Shown here: positions 54,282-62,552 of the stretch, one piece after another
How the letters are laid out: every line of letters begins with the position of its first letter
How positions within the stretch are numbered: position 1 is the first letter of the stretch
Assembly (NCBI GenBank): GCA_015665315.1
Contig: JADFAK010000058.1
Coordinates: 1-64,000 of the forward strand
DNA length: 64,000 bases
Origin: Flavobacteriales bacterium
GTDB lineage: Bacteria; Bacteroidota; Bacteroidia; Flavobacteriales_D; Sanyastnellaceae
Direction of reading: 5' to 3'
Notes under the pieces: generated by a model
Seen by the model: the letters and a program-made list of their open reading frames with translations, nothing else
What the model was told of the DNA's origin: nothing
Database searches by the model: none
Position numbers and translations under genes: made by a program

Positions 54282-54473
54282 TTACTCAGACTTGTCTTTA
54301 AGCTTATCTTGTTCCGAGTCGTCTTTGGTTGCATCCTTGAACTCCTTGATACCTTTTCCGAAACCTTTCATCAATTCAGGAATTTTACGGCCACCAAAAA
54401 GCAATACTACCACACCGAGAATGACTAGCATCTCTGGTCCGAGGAAATTGAAAAGTAAAACTGAAGCAATCAT
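54282..54473 (-). CDS. tatA: Twin-arginine translocase subunit TatA/TatE
   Basis: This 63-residue protein has an N-terminal membrane helix followed by the hinge [21 protein letters not shown] and a short charged tail, the complete TatA layout ([19 protein letters not shown]). TatA oligomers form the pore that exports folded proteins. tatC is not in this window. The KRDFLK leader of the superoxide dismutase is a possible, non-canonical client. The gene lies 22 bp past the end of panC on the same strand. Confidence 0.95.
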   Translation of the reverse strand: MIASVLLFNFLGPEMLVILGVVVLLFGGRKIPELMKGFGKGIKEFKDATKDDSEQDKLKDKSE

Positions 54474-54495
54474 GATCTATGTTTGAGAAGCAAAG

Positions 54496-55386
54496 TTAAC
54501 CAATTTGATCTTGCAGACGCCCAGTGTCCGTGTTGAATTTATATAAAGGAGCTAATCTGTGGTTATCAATAAGTCGCACGGTGCCACAATAGGCGGCAAT
54601 TAAGGCTACTCCGTCGTCGTCCCACGATTGGAGCTCTTCGAAATTATTGGCGTGTACAAGTTCGAAATACTCCAGAACGAGGGAGCTTTCATTTTGAAAA
54701 TGCGTATAAACCCAGCTTTTCACTTCTTGCGGACTCATTTTCTCGCTTAATTCGCCCAGACTTGTTAAGACCCTACTTATTATAAGAGCCTCTTTTTTTT
54801 GTGCTTCAGTGAGTAAGGCATTTCTAGAACTCAAGGCTAGTCCTTCCTCGCTCCGGATAATGGGACAGGGAACGATTTCAATTTCCGGATATTTTTCTGA
54901 ACTAAAAGCTTGGACGATGGCCAACTGCTGAAAATCTTTTTCGCCAAAATAAGCCTTGTGCGGTTTGACTAGCGAAAAGAGGATATCGACGATTTGCACC
55001 ACCCCTTCAAAGTGACCTGGTCTGAATGATCCCTCTAAAACGGTATTGAGCGTGCCAAAGTCGAGTATTGGTTTGGCCACTTCATTCGGATAAATCTCCT
55101 TCACTTCCGGCATAAACAGGTAGTCGCAGCCACAATTTCGCAGCAAATCACTATCTGATTCGGGCATTCTTGGATATTTTACGAGGTCGGAGGACTGATT
55201 AAATTGGGATGGGTTTACAAAAATGCAACACACCACATAATCACATTCTTCTTTGGCTTTTTGAATGAGGGAAACGTGCCCTGCATGTAGCGCTCCCATT
55301 GTGGGAATAAAGCCAATTGTTCTGGATAAATCATCAACAGAATCGCGCCAATTAAGCAAACTAGAAATGTGGTGAAAGATCTTCAA
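54496..55386 (-). CDS. panC: Pantothenate synthetase (pantoate-beta-alanine ligase)
   Basis: This enzyme joins pantoate and beta-alanine using ATP to make pantothenate. The motifs IGFIPTMGALHAGHVSLI (HxGH nucleotide-binding), FVNPSQF, GEKDFQQLAIV and LSSRNALL are all present. I place the start at a TTG at 55386 (MKIFHHISSLL, 296 residues). The longer frame starts at a TTG at 55419 that overlaps the predicted -7 box and adds 11 atypical residues. The gene is divergent from the half glycogen synthase; this arrangement is common in Bacteroidota. Confidence 0.93.
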   Translation of the reverse strand: MKIFHHISSLLNWRDSVDDLSRTIGFIPTMGALHAGHVSLIQKAKEECDYVVCCIFVNPSQFNQSSDLVKYPRMPESDSDLLRNCGCDYLFMPEVKEIYPNEVAKPILDFGTLNTVLEGSFRPGHFEGVVQIVDILFSLVKPHKAYFGEKDFQQLAIVQAFSSEKYPEIEIVPCPIIRSEEGLALSSRNALLTEAQKKEALIISRVLTSLGELSEKMSPQEVKSWVYTHFQNESSLVLEYFELVHANNFEELQSWDDDGVALIAAYCGTVRLIDNHRLAPLYKFNTDTGRLQDQIG

Positions 55387-55416
55387 AACTGGTAATTTGA
55401 GAACAGGGCAAGCGGC

Positions 55417-55450
55417 CAAAGCTATATGATATATTTGAATAAACGGACAA
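55417..55450 (-). promoter_or_regulatory. Promoter of panC
   Basis: On the minus strand, TTG (55448-55450) and a perfect -7 box TAGCTTTG (55417-55424) are 23 bp apart. The predicted transcript begins near 55411, which leaves only the TTG at 55386 as the near start. Confidence 0.6.
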
Positions 55451-55465
55451 AAATGCGTACTTTTG
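55435..55465 (+). promoter_or_regulatory. Promoter of the half glycogen synthase operon
   Basis: TTG (55435-55437) and a perfect -7 box TACTTTTG (55458-55465) are 20 bp apart, 33 bp before the ATG at 55499. It interleaves with the panC promoter on the other strand, so the two genes may compete for polymerase. Confidence 0.65.
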
Positions 55466-55498
55466 TGTCTGGAATAGACTGAAAATTTGTAGGACTGT

Positions 55499-56326
55499 AT
55501 GGAGAAAGCACGCGTATTATTTGTATCTCAAGAAATTACACCTTTTTTACCGGAAACTCCGATTTCACATGTGAGTCGTCATTTGCCGCAAGGAATCCAT
55601 GATAAAGGGAAAGAAATTAGGGTATTCACTCCAAGATTTGGAAAAATTAACGAACGCCGTCATCAACTTCATGAAGTTATCCGTCTATCGGGTATGAACA
55701 TGATCATCAACGACAGCGATCACCCTTTGATTATTAAGGTGGCATCAATACCTACTGCTCGCATGCAGGTATATTTTATCGACAACGAAGAATTTTTCCA
55801 TAGAAAGTCCGTTTTCACAGACGAGAATGGAAAGTTCCATGGAGATAACGACGAGCGAGCCATCTTTTTTGTGAGAGGTGTCTTGGAAACTGTTAAGAAG
55901 TTAGGCTGGGCACCTGATATTATTCACTGCCACGGCTGGATGACAGCTTTGATGCCTATGTATGTTCGTAAGATGTACCATGACGATCCTCATTTTGCCG
56001 ATACGAAGTTGGTTTATTCGACTTTTGAGCAGAAGATGCAGACCTTGGATAAGGGCTTGATTGACAAAGTGGTATTGGACGGAATAGATAGATCAGAGGT
56101 AGAAGCTTTAGAAACTCCAAACTTGGAAGGAATGGACAAGATTGCGATTCAGTATGCTGACGCAGTGGTTCAAGGATCTCCGACAATGGATGCTACTACG
56201 GCCGACTATATCTCTTCATTGAACAAACCGTTTCTCGCGCATTCAGACAATGACAGCATTGTAAACCAAATCGATCAATTTTATGATGAGGTTTTGCTGG
56301 GAAAGTCGGTGCTGGTTGAAGAATAA
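55499..56326 (+). CDS. Orphan N-terminal half of a glycogen/starch synthase (GT5-like)
   Basis: These 275 residues match only the N-terminal Rossmann-like half of GT5 glycogen synthases (ARVLFVSQEITPFLPETPISHVSRHLPQGIHDKGKEIRVFTPRFGKI..., WAPDIIHCHGWMTALMPMYVRKMY). The KxGG nucleotide-sugar loop expected near residue 15-20 is replaced (PFLPETPISHV), and the C-terminal half with the second catalytic face is absent; the gene ends normally. Proteins of this length recur in Bacteroidota beside panC and DUF4270, so it is a stable family and not a fragment. Enzyme activity is doubtful; a scaffolding or regulatory role is possible (inference). Confidence 0.85.
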   Translation: MEKARVLFVSQEITPFLPETPISHVSRHLPQGIHDKGKEIRVFTPRFGKINERRHQLHEVIRLSGMNMIINDSDHPLIIKVASIPTARMQVYFIDNEEFFHRKSVFTDENGKFHGDNDERAIFFVRGVLETVKKLGWAPDIIHCHGWMTALMPMYVRKMYHDDPHFADTKLVYSTFEQKMQTLDKGLIDKVVLDGIDRSEVEALETPNLEGMDKIAIQYADAVVQGSPTMDATTADYISSLNKPFLAHSDNDSIVNQIDQFYDEVLLGKSVLVEE

Positions 56327-56338
56327 GAGACTCCGAAC

Positions 56339-57664
56339 ATGATAAAAACTTCACGGCGGCTTGGTGCCGCCGCTTTTCTTTTGCTCGCTTTAGCGGTAGC
56401 TATTGTTGGATGTAAAAAACCAGAGCAGAACATTGGATTAGGAATACAGCCTGAAGAGGATATTCTGAACGCCATTTACACAGACACCGTTTCTATTGTT
56501 GCTTACACGCTAGCGGAAGACTCGCTCCGCATGGACGATTTCTCACGTAGCCTGCTAGGCAATCAACTAGATCCTGTTTTTGGGAAGTCTTCGGCCAGCA
56601 TTTACACTCAATTTAGACTTACAAGTAGCAACGTTGATTTTGGGGACCTTGATCTCATTGAAGTTGATTCGATCGTTCTATCCATTGCGTATGGCGATGA
56701 TATCTACGGACCACGACACGCTCAATATTTTTCGATTCACGAAATACAGGAACAATTGTTCTTGGACAGTGTGTATTACTCGAACACCACTCTTCCTTAT
56801 GATCCAGAAAACCTCGTTGCCAATACATTTGACCCAACGATTATAGACCCTTCGGCCTATTCTGTTATTGGAAGTGATAGTGTTCAAGGATTATTACGAA
56901 TTCCACTGAAGACTAGTCTTGGTGAAAAAATGCTTGCAGAATCGGGTACTGACTCACTTTCTAACAACGTTATTTTTCCTGAGTTCTTCAATGGTCTGTA
57001 TATCAAGTCACATACACCTGATGGTGCAATATTGCAGCTAGACCTTATCAATGCTCTGTCAAATATGACCATGTATTATCGCCGGACTGGAGCCTCAGCT
57101 GACACGTTGAAATACGTTTTTGATCTCAACGCCAATTGTGCTCGATTCACCAGTTGGCAGCATGACTATTCGCAAAATCTAAGCCCACTTCAATCGTCTG
57201 ACACCTTATGGTCTGACCCATTCACCTATGTGCGTGCCGGAGCGAATACGAAGACAGGAATTCGTTTCCCTCATATTTTGGATTTTTCATCTGACAGCAC
57301 TTTGATCGTCAACAAGGCCGAGTTAATCGTCCCTGCTTCGGTTCTTGATGGTGATAGGTTTCCAAATCAGTCTTTTCTATTCACCCGAACACTTGATGCC
57401 GACGGTGAAACAGTGGAGCTCCCAGATGCGGCAACTTTTAGTTTCAACCAAGGTGGCAGCTACGATGAACTCAATCAAGAATACAGTTTCATTATAACGA
57501 GATATATTCAGGAAATCATACAAGGTGAGCGTCCAGATCGCGGAATGACCTTGATTTCTAACAACGGTGCTGTGTCGGCCCGACGGGTTATTTTGCACGG
57601 ACCCTCGGTATCCGCAGACGATTCCTCGGAAAACATGAGACTAATTCTGACATATTCAGAGTAA
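56339..57664 (+). CDS. DUF4270 lipoprotein
   Basis: This 441-residue protein has lipobox AIVGC (Cys25). It opens with KKPEQNIGLGIQPEEDILNAIYTDTVSIVAYTLAEDSLRMDDFSRSLLGNQLDPVFGKSSASIYTQFRL, typical of DUF4270, and continues as beta-rich modules. Function unknown; probably outer-membrane associated. It starts 12 bp after the half glycogen synthase and precedes glmS, a neighbourhood repeated across Flavobacteriia, which hints at a shared envelope-sugar role (inference). Confidence 0.9.
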   Translation: MIKTSRRLGAAAFLLLALAVAIVGCKKPEQNIGLGIQPEEDILNAIYTDTVSIVAYTLAEDSLRMDDFSRSLLGNQLDPVFGKSSASIYTQFRLTSSNVDFGDLDLIEVDSIVLSIAYGDDIYGPRHAQYFSIHEIQEQLFLDSVYYSNTTLPYDPENLVANTFDPTIIDPSAYSVIGSDSVQGLLRIPLKTSLGEKMLAESGTDSLSNNVIFPEFFNGLYIKSHTPDGAILQLDLINALSNMTMYYRRTGASADTLKYVFDLNANCARFTSWQHDYSQNLSPLQSSDTLWSDPFTYVRAGANTKTGIRFPHILDFSSDSTLIVNKAELIVPASVLDGDRFPNQSFLFTRTLDADGETVELPDAATFSFNQGGSYDELNQEYSFIITRYIQEIIQGERPDRGMTLISNNGAVSARRVILHGPSVSADDSSENMRLILTYSE

Positions 57665-57746
57665 AGCTTGAATTATTTTTACCTTCGTCGAGCTGCAGCA
57701 TAAAGCTCAGCATTAAGTAATTCGATCACCATAACCCCTATTATTC

Positions 57747-59591
57747 ATGTGTGGAATTGTTGGCTATTTAGGAACCGAACAAGCGTATCCCATTCTCATT
57801 AAAGGCCTAAAAAGGCTAGAATATCGCGGATATGACAGTTCAGGTGTGGCATTATTAAATGAGGGTGAAATAGAAATCTCTAAATGCAGAGGTAAAGTTT
57901 CTGATCTCGAGGATCACTTGGCTGGAAAAGTTCCAGAAGGAGTTGTTGGCATTGGCCACACGCGCTGGGCCACCCATGGACCACCAAACGATATCAATGC
58001 GCATCCGCACGCCTCAGGAGACGGAACTCTGGCCTTGATTCACAATGGTATTATAGAGAATTATGCTACCATCAAGGAAGAGCTCATCAATCGTGGACAT
58101 GTCTTCAAAAGCGACACAGATACAGAGGTATTAACACATCTCATAGAAGATATTCGCACAAAGACAGGTGTGGATCTCTTCGAAGCAATTCGATTGGCTT
58201 TGTCTGAAGTACATGGTGCATACGCGATTGTTGTTATCGATAAGAAGAACCCTGACATGATGATCGCGGCTAAAAAGAGTAGCCCATTGGTCATTGGAAT
58301 AGGCGGAAATGGTGAGTTTTACGTAGGATCAGACGCAACACCGATTGTCGAGTATACCAAGAACGTTGTGTATTTGGAAGACGAGGAAGTTGCCCTCATG
58401 GACCGAAAAAGCGGTTTGAAAATCGTTACCATCCAGAATAAAGAGAAAGTACCCTATATCCAGGAGTTAGAAATAAAACTGGAAACGCTGGAGAAAGGTG
58501 GGTATGATTACTTCATGCTCAAGGAGATTTATGAGCAACCACGCTCTATCATAGATTGCTTTCGTGGCCGTATGAACCTACAAAAAGGTGAAATACGCAT
58601 GAGTGGTATTGACGACAACGAGGAAAAATGGATCAATGCCAAGCGAGTTATAATCGTTGCTTGTGGTACCTCTTGGCATGCAGGATTGGTAGCAGAGTAT
58701 TTATTCGAGGATATTGCTAGGCTTTCAGTTGAAGTGGAGTACGCTTCGGAGTTTAGATATAGAAACCCGATCATCAACAAAGATGATATCGTGGTGGCCA
58801 TCTCCCAAAGTGGTGAGACAGCTGATACACTGGCCGCTATCGAAATGGCCAAAAAGCAAGGGGCTCACATTTTCGGCGTATGCAACGTGGTTGGATCAAC
58901 CATCTCTAGAACGACGGATAGTGGTGCTTATACCCATGCTGGTCCAGAAATCGGTGTGGCATCGACAAAAGCCTTTACAGCCCAAGTTACTGTGCTTACA
59001 CTCATGGCGCTGACAGTTGCTCAAAAAAGAGGAACAATTACCGACGCTAGGTTGCACAGACTTATTGCTGAATTGAATTCTATTCCTGACAAGGTTACTG
59101 AAGTATTAAAAACCAACGATCAAGTAGAGTACATTTCTGACATTTATAAGAACGCGACCAATGCGCTCTATTTGGGCAGAGGTTCAAGTTTTCCTGTAGC
59201 CCTTGAAGGCGCTTTGAAGTTGAAAGAAATTTCATACATCCATGCCGAAGGATATCCAGCAGCCGAGATGAAGCACGGACCCATCGCCTTAATTGACGAG
59301 GAAATGCCGGTATTTGTCATTGCTACACATGGTCAGAGCTACGAAAAAGTAGTGAGCAACATCCAAGAAGTAAAAGCCAGAAAAGGAAAAATAATTGCCA
59401 TTGTTACAGCTGGAGATACCGCAGTCAAAGGCATGGCCGATCATGTCATTGAGATACCCAAAACAGATGAGACACTTGTTCCTTTAGTTTCGGTTATCCC
59501 ATTTCAGTTATTGTCCTATCATATTGCTGTGATGCGAGGCTGCAATGTTGACCAGCCCAGAAATCTGGCCAAATCTGTTACCGTAGAATAG
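57747..59591 (+). CDS. glmS: Glutamine-fructose-6-phosphate aminotransferase (isomerizing)
   Basis: This 614-residue enzyme makes glucosamine-6-phosphate from fructose-6-phosphate and glutamine, the first step to UDP-GlcNAc for peptidoglycan and LPS. The glutaminase domain (1-~220) has the N-terminal nucleophile Cys2 (MCGIVGYLG) and GHTRWATHG. The SIS domains (~290-420, 460-600) carry ACGTSWHAGLVAEY, SQSGETADTLAAI and GRGSSFPVALEGALKLKEISYIHAEGYPAAEMKHGPIALI. The C-terminus PRNLAKSVTVE is intact. No riboswitch or ribozyme is evident in the 82 bp upstream. Confidence 0.98.
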   Translation: MCGIVGYLGTEQAYPILIKGLKRLEYRGYDSSGVALLNEGEIEISKCRGKVSDLEDHLAGKVPEGVVGIGHTRWATHGPPNDINAHPHASGDGTLALIHNGIIENYATIKEELINRGHVFKSDTDTEVLTHLIEDIRTKTGVDLFEAIRLALSEVHGAYAIVVIDKKNPDMMIAAKKSSPLVIGIGGNGEFYVGSDATPIVEYTKNVVYLEDEEVALMDRKSGLKIVTIQNKEKVPYIQELEIKLETLEKGGYDYFMLKEIYEQPRSIIDCFRGRMNLQKGEIRMSGIDDNEEKWINAKRVIIVACGTSWHAGLVAEYLFEDIARLSVEVEYASEFRYRNPIINKDDIVVAISQSGETADTLAAIEMAKKQGAHIFGVCNVVGSTISRTTDSGAYTHAGPEIGVASTKAFTAQVTVLTLMALTVAQKRGTITDARLHRLIAELNSIPDKVTEVLKTNDQVEYISDIYKNATNALYLGRGSSFPVALEGALKLKEISYIHAEGYPAAEMKHGPIALIDEEMPVFVIATHGQSYEKVVSNIQEVKARKGKIIAIVTAGDTAVKGMADHVIEIPKTDETLVPLVSVIPFQLLSYHIAVMRGCNVDQPRNLAKSVTVE

Positions 59592-59892
59592 GCCCTTATT
59601 CTTCTTGGTGGACTCCATTATTCATCGATTATGGGCGGTATCTGCGCCCTATTCTCGCGTGTATCTGAATTCACTATAGCTTGTAAGTCAGACATATACC
59701 GAGAACTCCTGCCCTATTTTCACCGGAAAATGGTCCTCCTTGGTTCTTAGATCAAAGGAATTCGTTTAATTTGCTTTCCAATGCGTAATAACGATGGAAG
59801 TGTTAATAACCTGTGTACAGCAAAATTTGACGTCGGGATATAATTTATTAATTGCGCACATTGGAATAGAATTCTAACTAAATTCAATCAAC
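59592..59892. other. Intergenic region after glmS
   Basis: These 301 bp contain a small stem GGGCG / CGCCC (59633-59649, 7-base loop) without a T run, a poor terminator candidate. Nearer the next gene a TTG (59828) lies 19 bp before TAATTG, a weak promoter candidate. I see no small ORF, tRNA or repeat. Confidence 0.4.
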
Positions 59893-60699
59893 ATGAAAAA
59901 ACTTTTGGTACTTGCGGCACTAGCTGCATTAACAGCTGCTCCGATGAGCATGGACGCCCAGAAACAAATTGGCGGCGACAAGATCATTGAAGCAAACTTC
60001 ACTCCTTTCTCTGCAGGTCAGCCTGTAATTAGCATTAGTGGTTTGAAATTCAGAATGTTTACAAGTGAGACTATGGCTATCCGCCTTAACTTCTTCTTGG
60101 GAACTTCTAAAGTAACATCTGTAAACACTCAGCCGGGTGCCGATCCAGAAGCACAAGGTGCTCCTGATGCTCAATTGAATCCTGCGATGTACACATATGA
60201 CAAGACATTTGATTTCGGCATCCAGCCAGGTATCGAATTTCATATGGAAGGAACTGACAGACTTTCACCTTATGTAGGTGCTGTTCTTGATATCGCTTTA
60301 GGAAGCAACTCAACTGAAGTTGAAGATTGGGGTCCGTTGACAATTGCAGATCACGATGCTGCTACTCAGTCTAAATACGGTAAGTTTTCTAGAACAGATA
60401 AGAACGGATATTTCCGTTTTGGTATCTTCGGAGTACTTGGTGTTGACTATTATTTCGCAGATAATATTTATCTTGGTGCTGAAGTCGGTATTGGCTTCTC
60501 TAATACAAACACTAAAGATTCAAAGATCACTTATTCGAATGAGCTTGCTTACCAAGTGAATCAAACTCCAGTTGGACAGCCTATTGGAACTGAGTCTAAC
60601 TTGGTAGAGTTGGAAGATCCAACTATCAATGGAGGAATGAATAACTTCGGTCCTATTGCCAACGCAGCAATTCGTTTAGGTTGGATCATAGCTCAATAA
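59893..60699 (+). CDS. Outer-membrane beta-barrel protein
   Basis: This 268-residue protein has a signal peptide (MKKLLVLAALAALTAAPMSMDAQ). The mature part alternates amphipathic strands with long polar loops (ISISGLKFRMFTSETMAIRLNFFLGTS, DFGIQPGIEFHMEG, LSPYVGAVLDIALGS, FRFGIFGVLGVDYYFADNIYLGAEVGIGFS), matching the OMP_b-brl group. Specific function unknown. A lipoprotein gene begins 5 bp downstream, so the two are co-transcribed and may form a pair at the outer membrane. Confidence 0.85.
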   Translation: MKKLLVLAALAALTAAPMSMDAQKQIGGDKIIEANFTPFSAGQPVISISGLKFRMFTSETMAIRLNFFLGTSKVTSVNTQPGADPEAQGAPDAQLNPAMYTYDKTFDFGIQPGIEFHMEGTDRLSPYVGAVLDIALGSNSTEVEDWGPLTIADHDAATQSKYGKFSRTDKNGYFRFGIFGVLGVDYYFADNIYLGAEVGIGFSNTNTKDSKITYSNELAYQVNQTPVGQPIGTESNLVELEDPTINGGMNNFGPIANAAIRLGWIIAQ

Positions 60700-60704
60700 A
60701 AGCC

Positions 60705-61589
60705 ATGAAAACAACAGGAAAAATATTTCGTATTTGTGCAATTGCCCTTATCGGCACTGCTATGTTCACTGGATGTCAAAAAGAAGACAAGTTTGGAGCT
60801 AATCCTCACCAGTCTGTACGACCAGTAGAACGCTTAAGCGCAGAGCAAGAAGAGCTTGTACAATCAATGATCAAGAATGTCTCAGAAGTCGTTATTTACG
60901 ACGAAGAGCGTTCGCGCGCCTATAGTTTCAACACAGAGACAAGAGATTTCTCTTTTGCTGACGCTGGCGAGGATGGTTGGAATTTTTCCGAAGAAGAAGA
61001 AGTGCAATGGTTTGCCAATGAAAATGGCGGTGGTGTGCTCGTAATAGGTCTTAGTGCCTTTGGAGCCAATTCATCATCAGGATCGGGCAACGTGCTTGCA
61101 GGAACTTCATTGCTAAGCATAGATTATACTTTTTGTTTTTCTGCTTCTGACGAAGCACTTGGGTTAGATCTTTTCGATTACGGCGCAACACTTGATGGAA
61201 TATCAATGGTGCTCGGAATTGATGGAGATTTTGAAGCGTTAATGGATGGTGATGTTGAAGAAGATGCTGAATTTACAGACTTCTTCCACGGATTTGCCAT
61301 GTTCTACGTATTCGATGATGAAGCCCAAGGATCTTATGATATCCTAGACTGGTTTGAGAACTACGATGGTACTCCTGAAGACCTTTCAGACAATGGATTC
61401 TCTTATGTGTTAGACTTTATCAATTTCAGCATCTACTTCTCGTACGATGGCGAAATCGATGTCACTGGAGGCCAAATGTCTTTTGAAGGCGAGTACTTTG
61501 GAATTCTTGACCTACTCACTTCTATTGAAAATTACGAAGACATTCAATTCGCAATTGTCGATGGTTGGGGAGATATGGGTTGCAATTAG
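60705..61589 (+). CDS. Acidic lipoprotein, hypothetical
   Basis: I start at the ATG at 60705 (MKTTGKIFRICAIALIGTAMFTGC), giving 294 residues with lipidation at Cys24; the frame also extends upstream over the previous gene's end. The mature protein is strongly acidic, with many Asp/Glu-Gly turns (DGEIDVTGGQMSFEGEYFGILDLL). I recognise no family. It follows the barrel gene by 5 bp and is closed by a strong terminator. Confidence 0.75.
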   Translation: MKTTGKIFRICAIALIGTAMFTGCQKEDKFGANPHQSVRPVERLSAEQEELVQSMIKNVSEVVIYDEERSRAYSFNTETRDFSFADAGEDGWNFSEEEEVQWFANENGGGVLVIGLSAFGANSSSGSGNVLAGTSLLSIDYTFCFSASDEALGLDLFDYGATLDGISMVLGIDGDFEALMDGDVEEDAEFTDFFHGFAMFYVFDDEAQGSYDILDWFENYDGTPEDLSDNGFSYVLDFINFSIYFSYDGEIDVTGGQMSFEGEYFGILDLLTSIENYEDIQFAIVDGWGDMGCN

Positions 61590-61614
61590 ATAAACCATCT
61601 TTTCTAAAGATATG

Positions 61615-61646
61615 AAAGACCAGTCTGCAAGGCTGGTCTTTTTTTT
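61615..61646 (+). terminator. Rho-independent terminator of the barrel-lipoprotein operon
   Basis: Perfect 9-bp arms AAAGACCAG (61615-61623) and CTGGTCTTT (61633-61641) with a 9-base loop, running into eight T. It lies 25 bp past the lipoprotein stop and ends just before the stop of the convergent transporter gene. Confidence 0.9.
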
Positions 61647-61652
61647 GTGCTC

Positions 61653-62552
61653 TTAATTTCGATCAATCGCCTGCTTTCCTCGCTGCCACTTCTTGAGCCA
61701 AGCATTTAACGCAATAGCCGAAACTATCACCACACTTCCCAAATAGAACCCCCAACTCATCTTCTCTTCTTCTCCAAAGATCAACAGAGCTAAGAGGATG
61801 CTATAAACTGGTTCTAGATTAACTGTAATTGCCACCGTAAAAGGTGAAATCACCCTCATCACCTCCACCGAGACAACAAAGGCAAACGACGTAGCCAACA
61901 CGGCGAGCATGGCTATCCACATCCATTCAAGGCCTGGTAACTCGGTATATTCGGCAAACCGAAAATCCTTGGTGTTCAGATATAGAACGACTATCATCGC
62001 TCCAAATATCATTTCCCACAGGCTAATCTTATAAGCATCGACCTGTTGGATTAAAGCTGCATTGCCCAAGGTGAAAATGGCTGCCAACGCTGAACTGAGC
62101 AGTGCTAGAAGAATGCCTAACCAGTAATCTTGAGCAAAGCCAAAAATCAAGGCAATTCCCAAAATAACCAGTACACCTAGCCACAATTCGTACCACTTGA
62201 ATGAACCTTTGCCGAAGGCTGGTGAAAAAACAGCCACAAACAAGGTTGTAGAGGCCATTGTGGACAGGGTAACTGATACGTTGGACTGGTTTATCGCTTC
62301 AAAAAAGGTAATCCAGTGAATGGCTATGACTCCGCCTAAAGCTAAGATCTTGCCAATATATTTGCGCGGAAGCGCTAATCTCTTTCCAATAAGGAGCATG
62401 TATGCGCCCAGAACAACTGCCGCGATTGACATTCTCGCCAATACCAAAGGCCCCGAATCCAGAGATATAAGTTTCCCCCAAATTCCAGTGAATCCAAAAA
62501 TTAAAACAATGAGATGCAGCAGTAATAAGCTACTTAGCCTGTTCGTTTTCAT
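61653..62552 (-). CDS. EamA/DMT-family transporter
   Basis: Started at the ATG at 62552 (MKTNRLSSLLLLHLIVLIFGFTGIWGKLI), the protein has 299 residues; ATGs at 62561 and further up overlap the preceding gene more. About ten hydrophobic segments in two EamA repeats are present (for example GPLVLARMSIAAVVLGAYMLLIGK and FTVAITVNLEPVYSILLALLIFGEEEKMSWGFYLGSVVIVSAI). The family exports or imports metabolites such as amino acids; the substrate is not predictable. The gene overlaps the end of the DUF502 gene by 23 bp, in another frame. Confidence 0.9.
   Translation of the reverse strand: MKTNRLSSLLLLHLIVLIFGFTGIWGKLISLDSGPLVLARMSIAAVVLGAYMLLIGKRLALPRKYIGKILALGGVIAIHWITFFEAINQSNVSVTLSTMASTTLFVAVFSPAFGKGSFKWYELWLGVLVILGIALIFGFAQDYWLGILLALLSSALAAIFTLGNAALIQQVDAYKISLWEMIFGAMIVVLYLNTKDFRFAEYTELPGLEWMWIAMLAVLATSFAFVVSVEVMRVISPFTVAITVNLEPVYSILLALLIFGEEEKMSWGFYLGSVVIVSAIALNAWLKKWQRGKQAIDRN

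Noticed and set aside
57665-57746. glmS ribozyme or riboswitch upstream of glmS
   Set aside because: Only 82 bp lie between the genes, with no conserved ribozyme core that I can see; glmS ribozymes are typical of Firmicutes.
59633-59649. Stem GGGCG/CGCCC after glmS as a terminator
   Set aside because: Only five base pairs and no T run; noted in the intergenic entry only.
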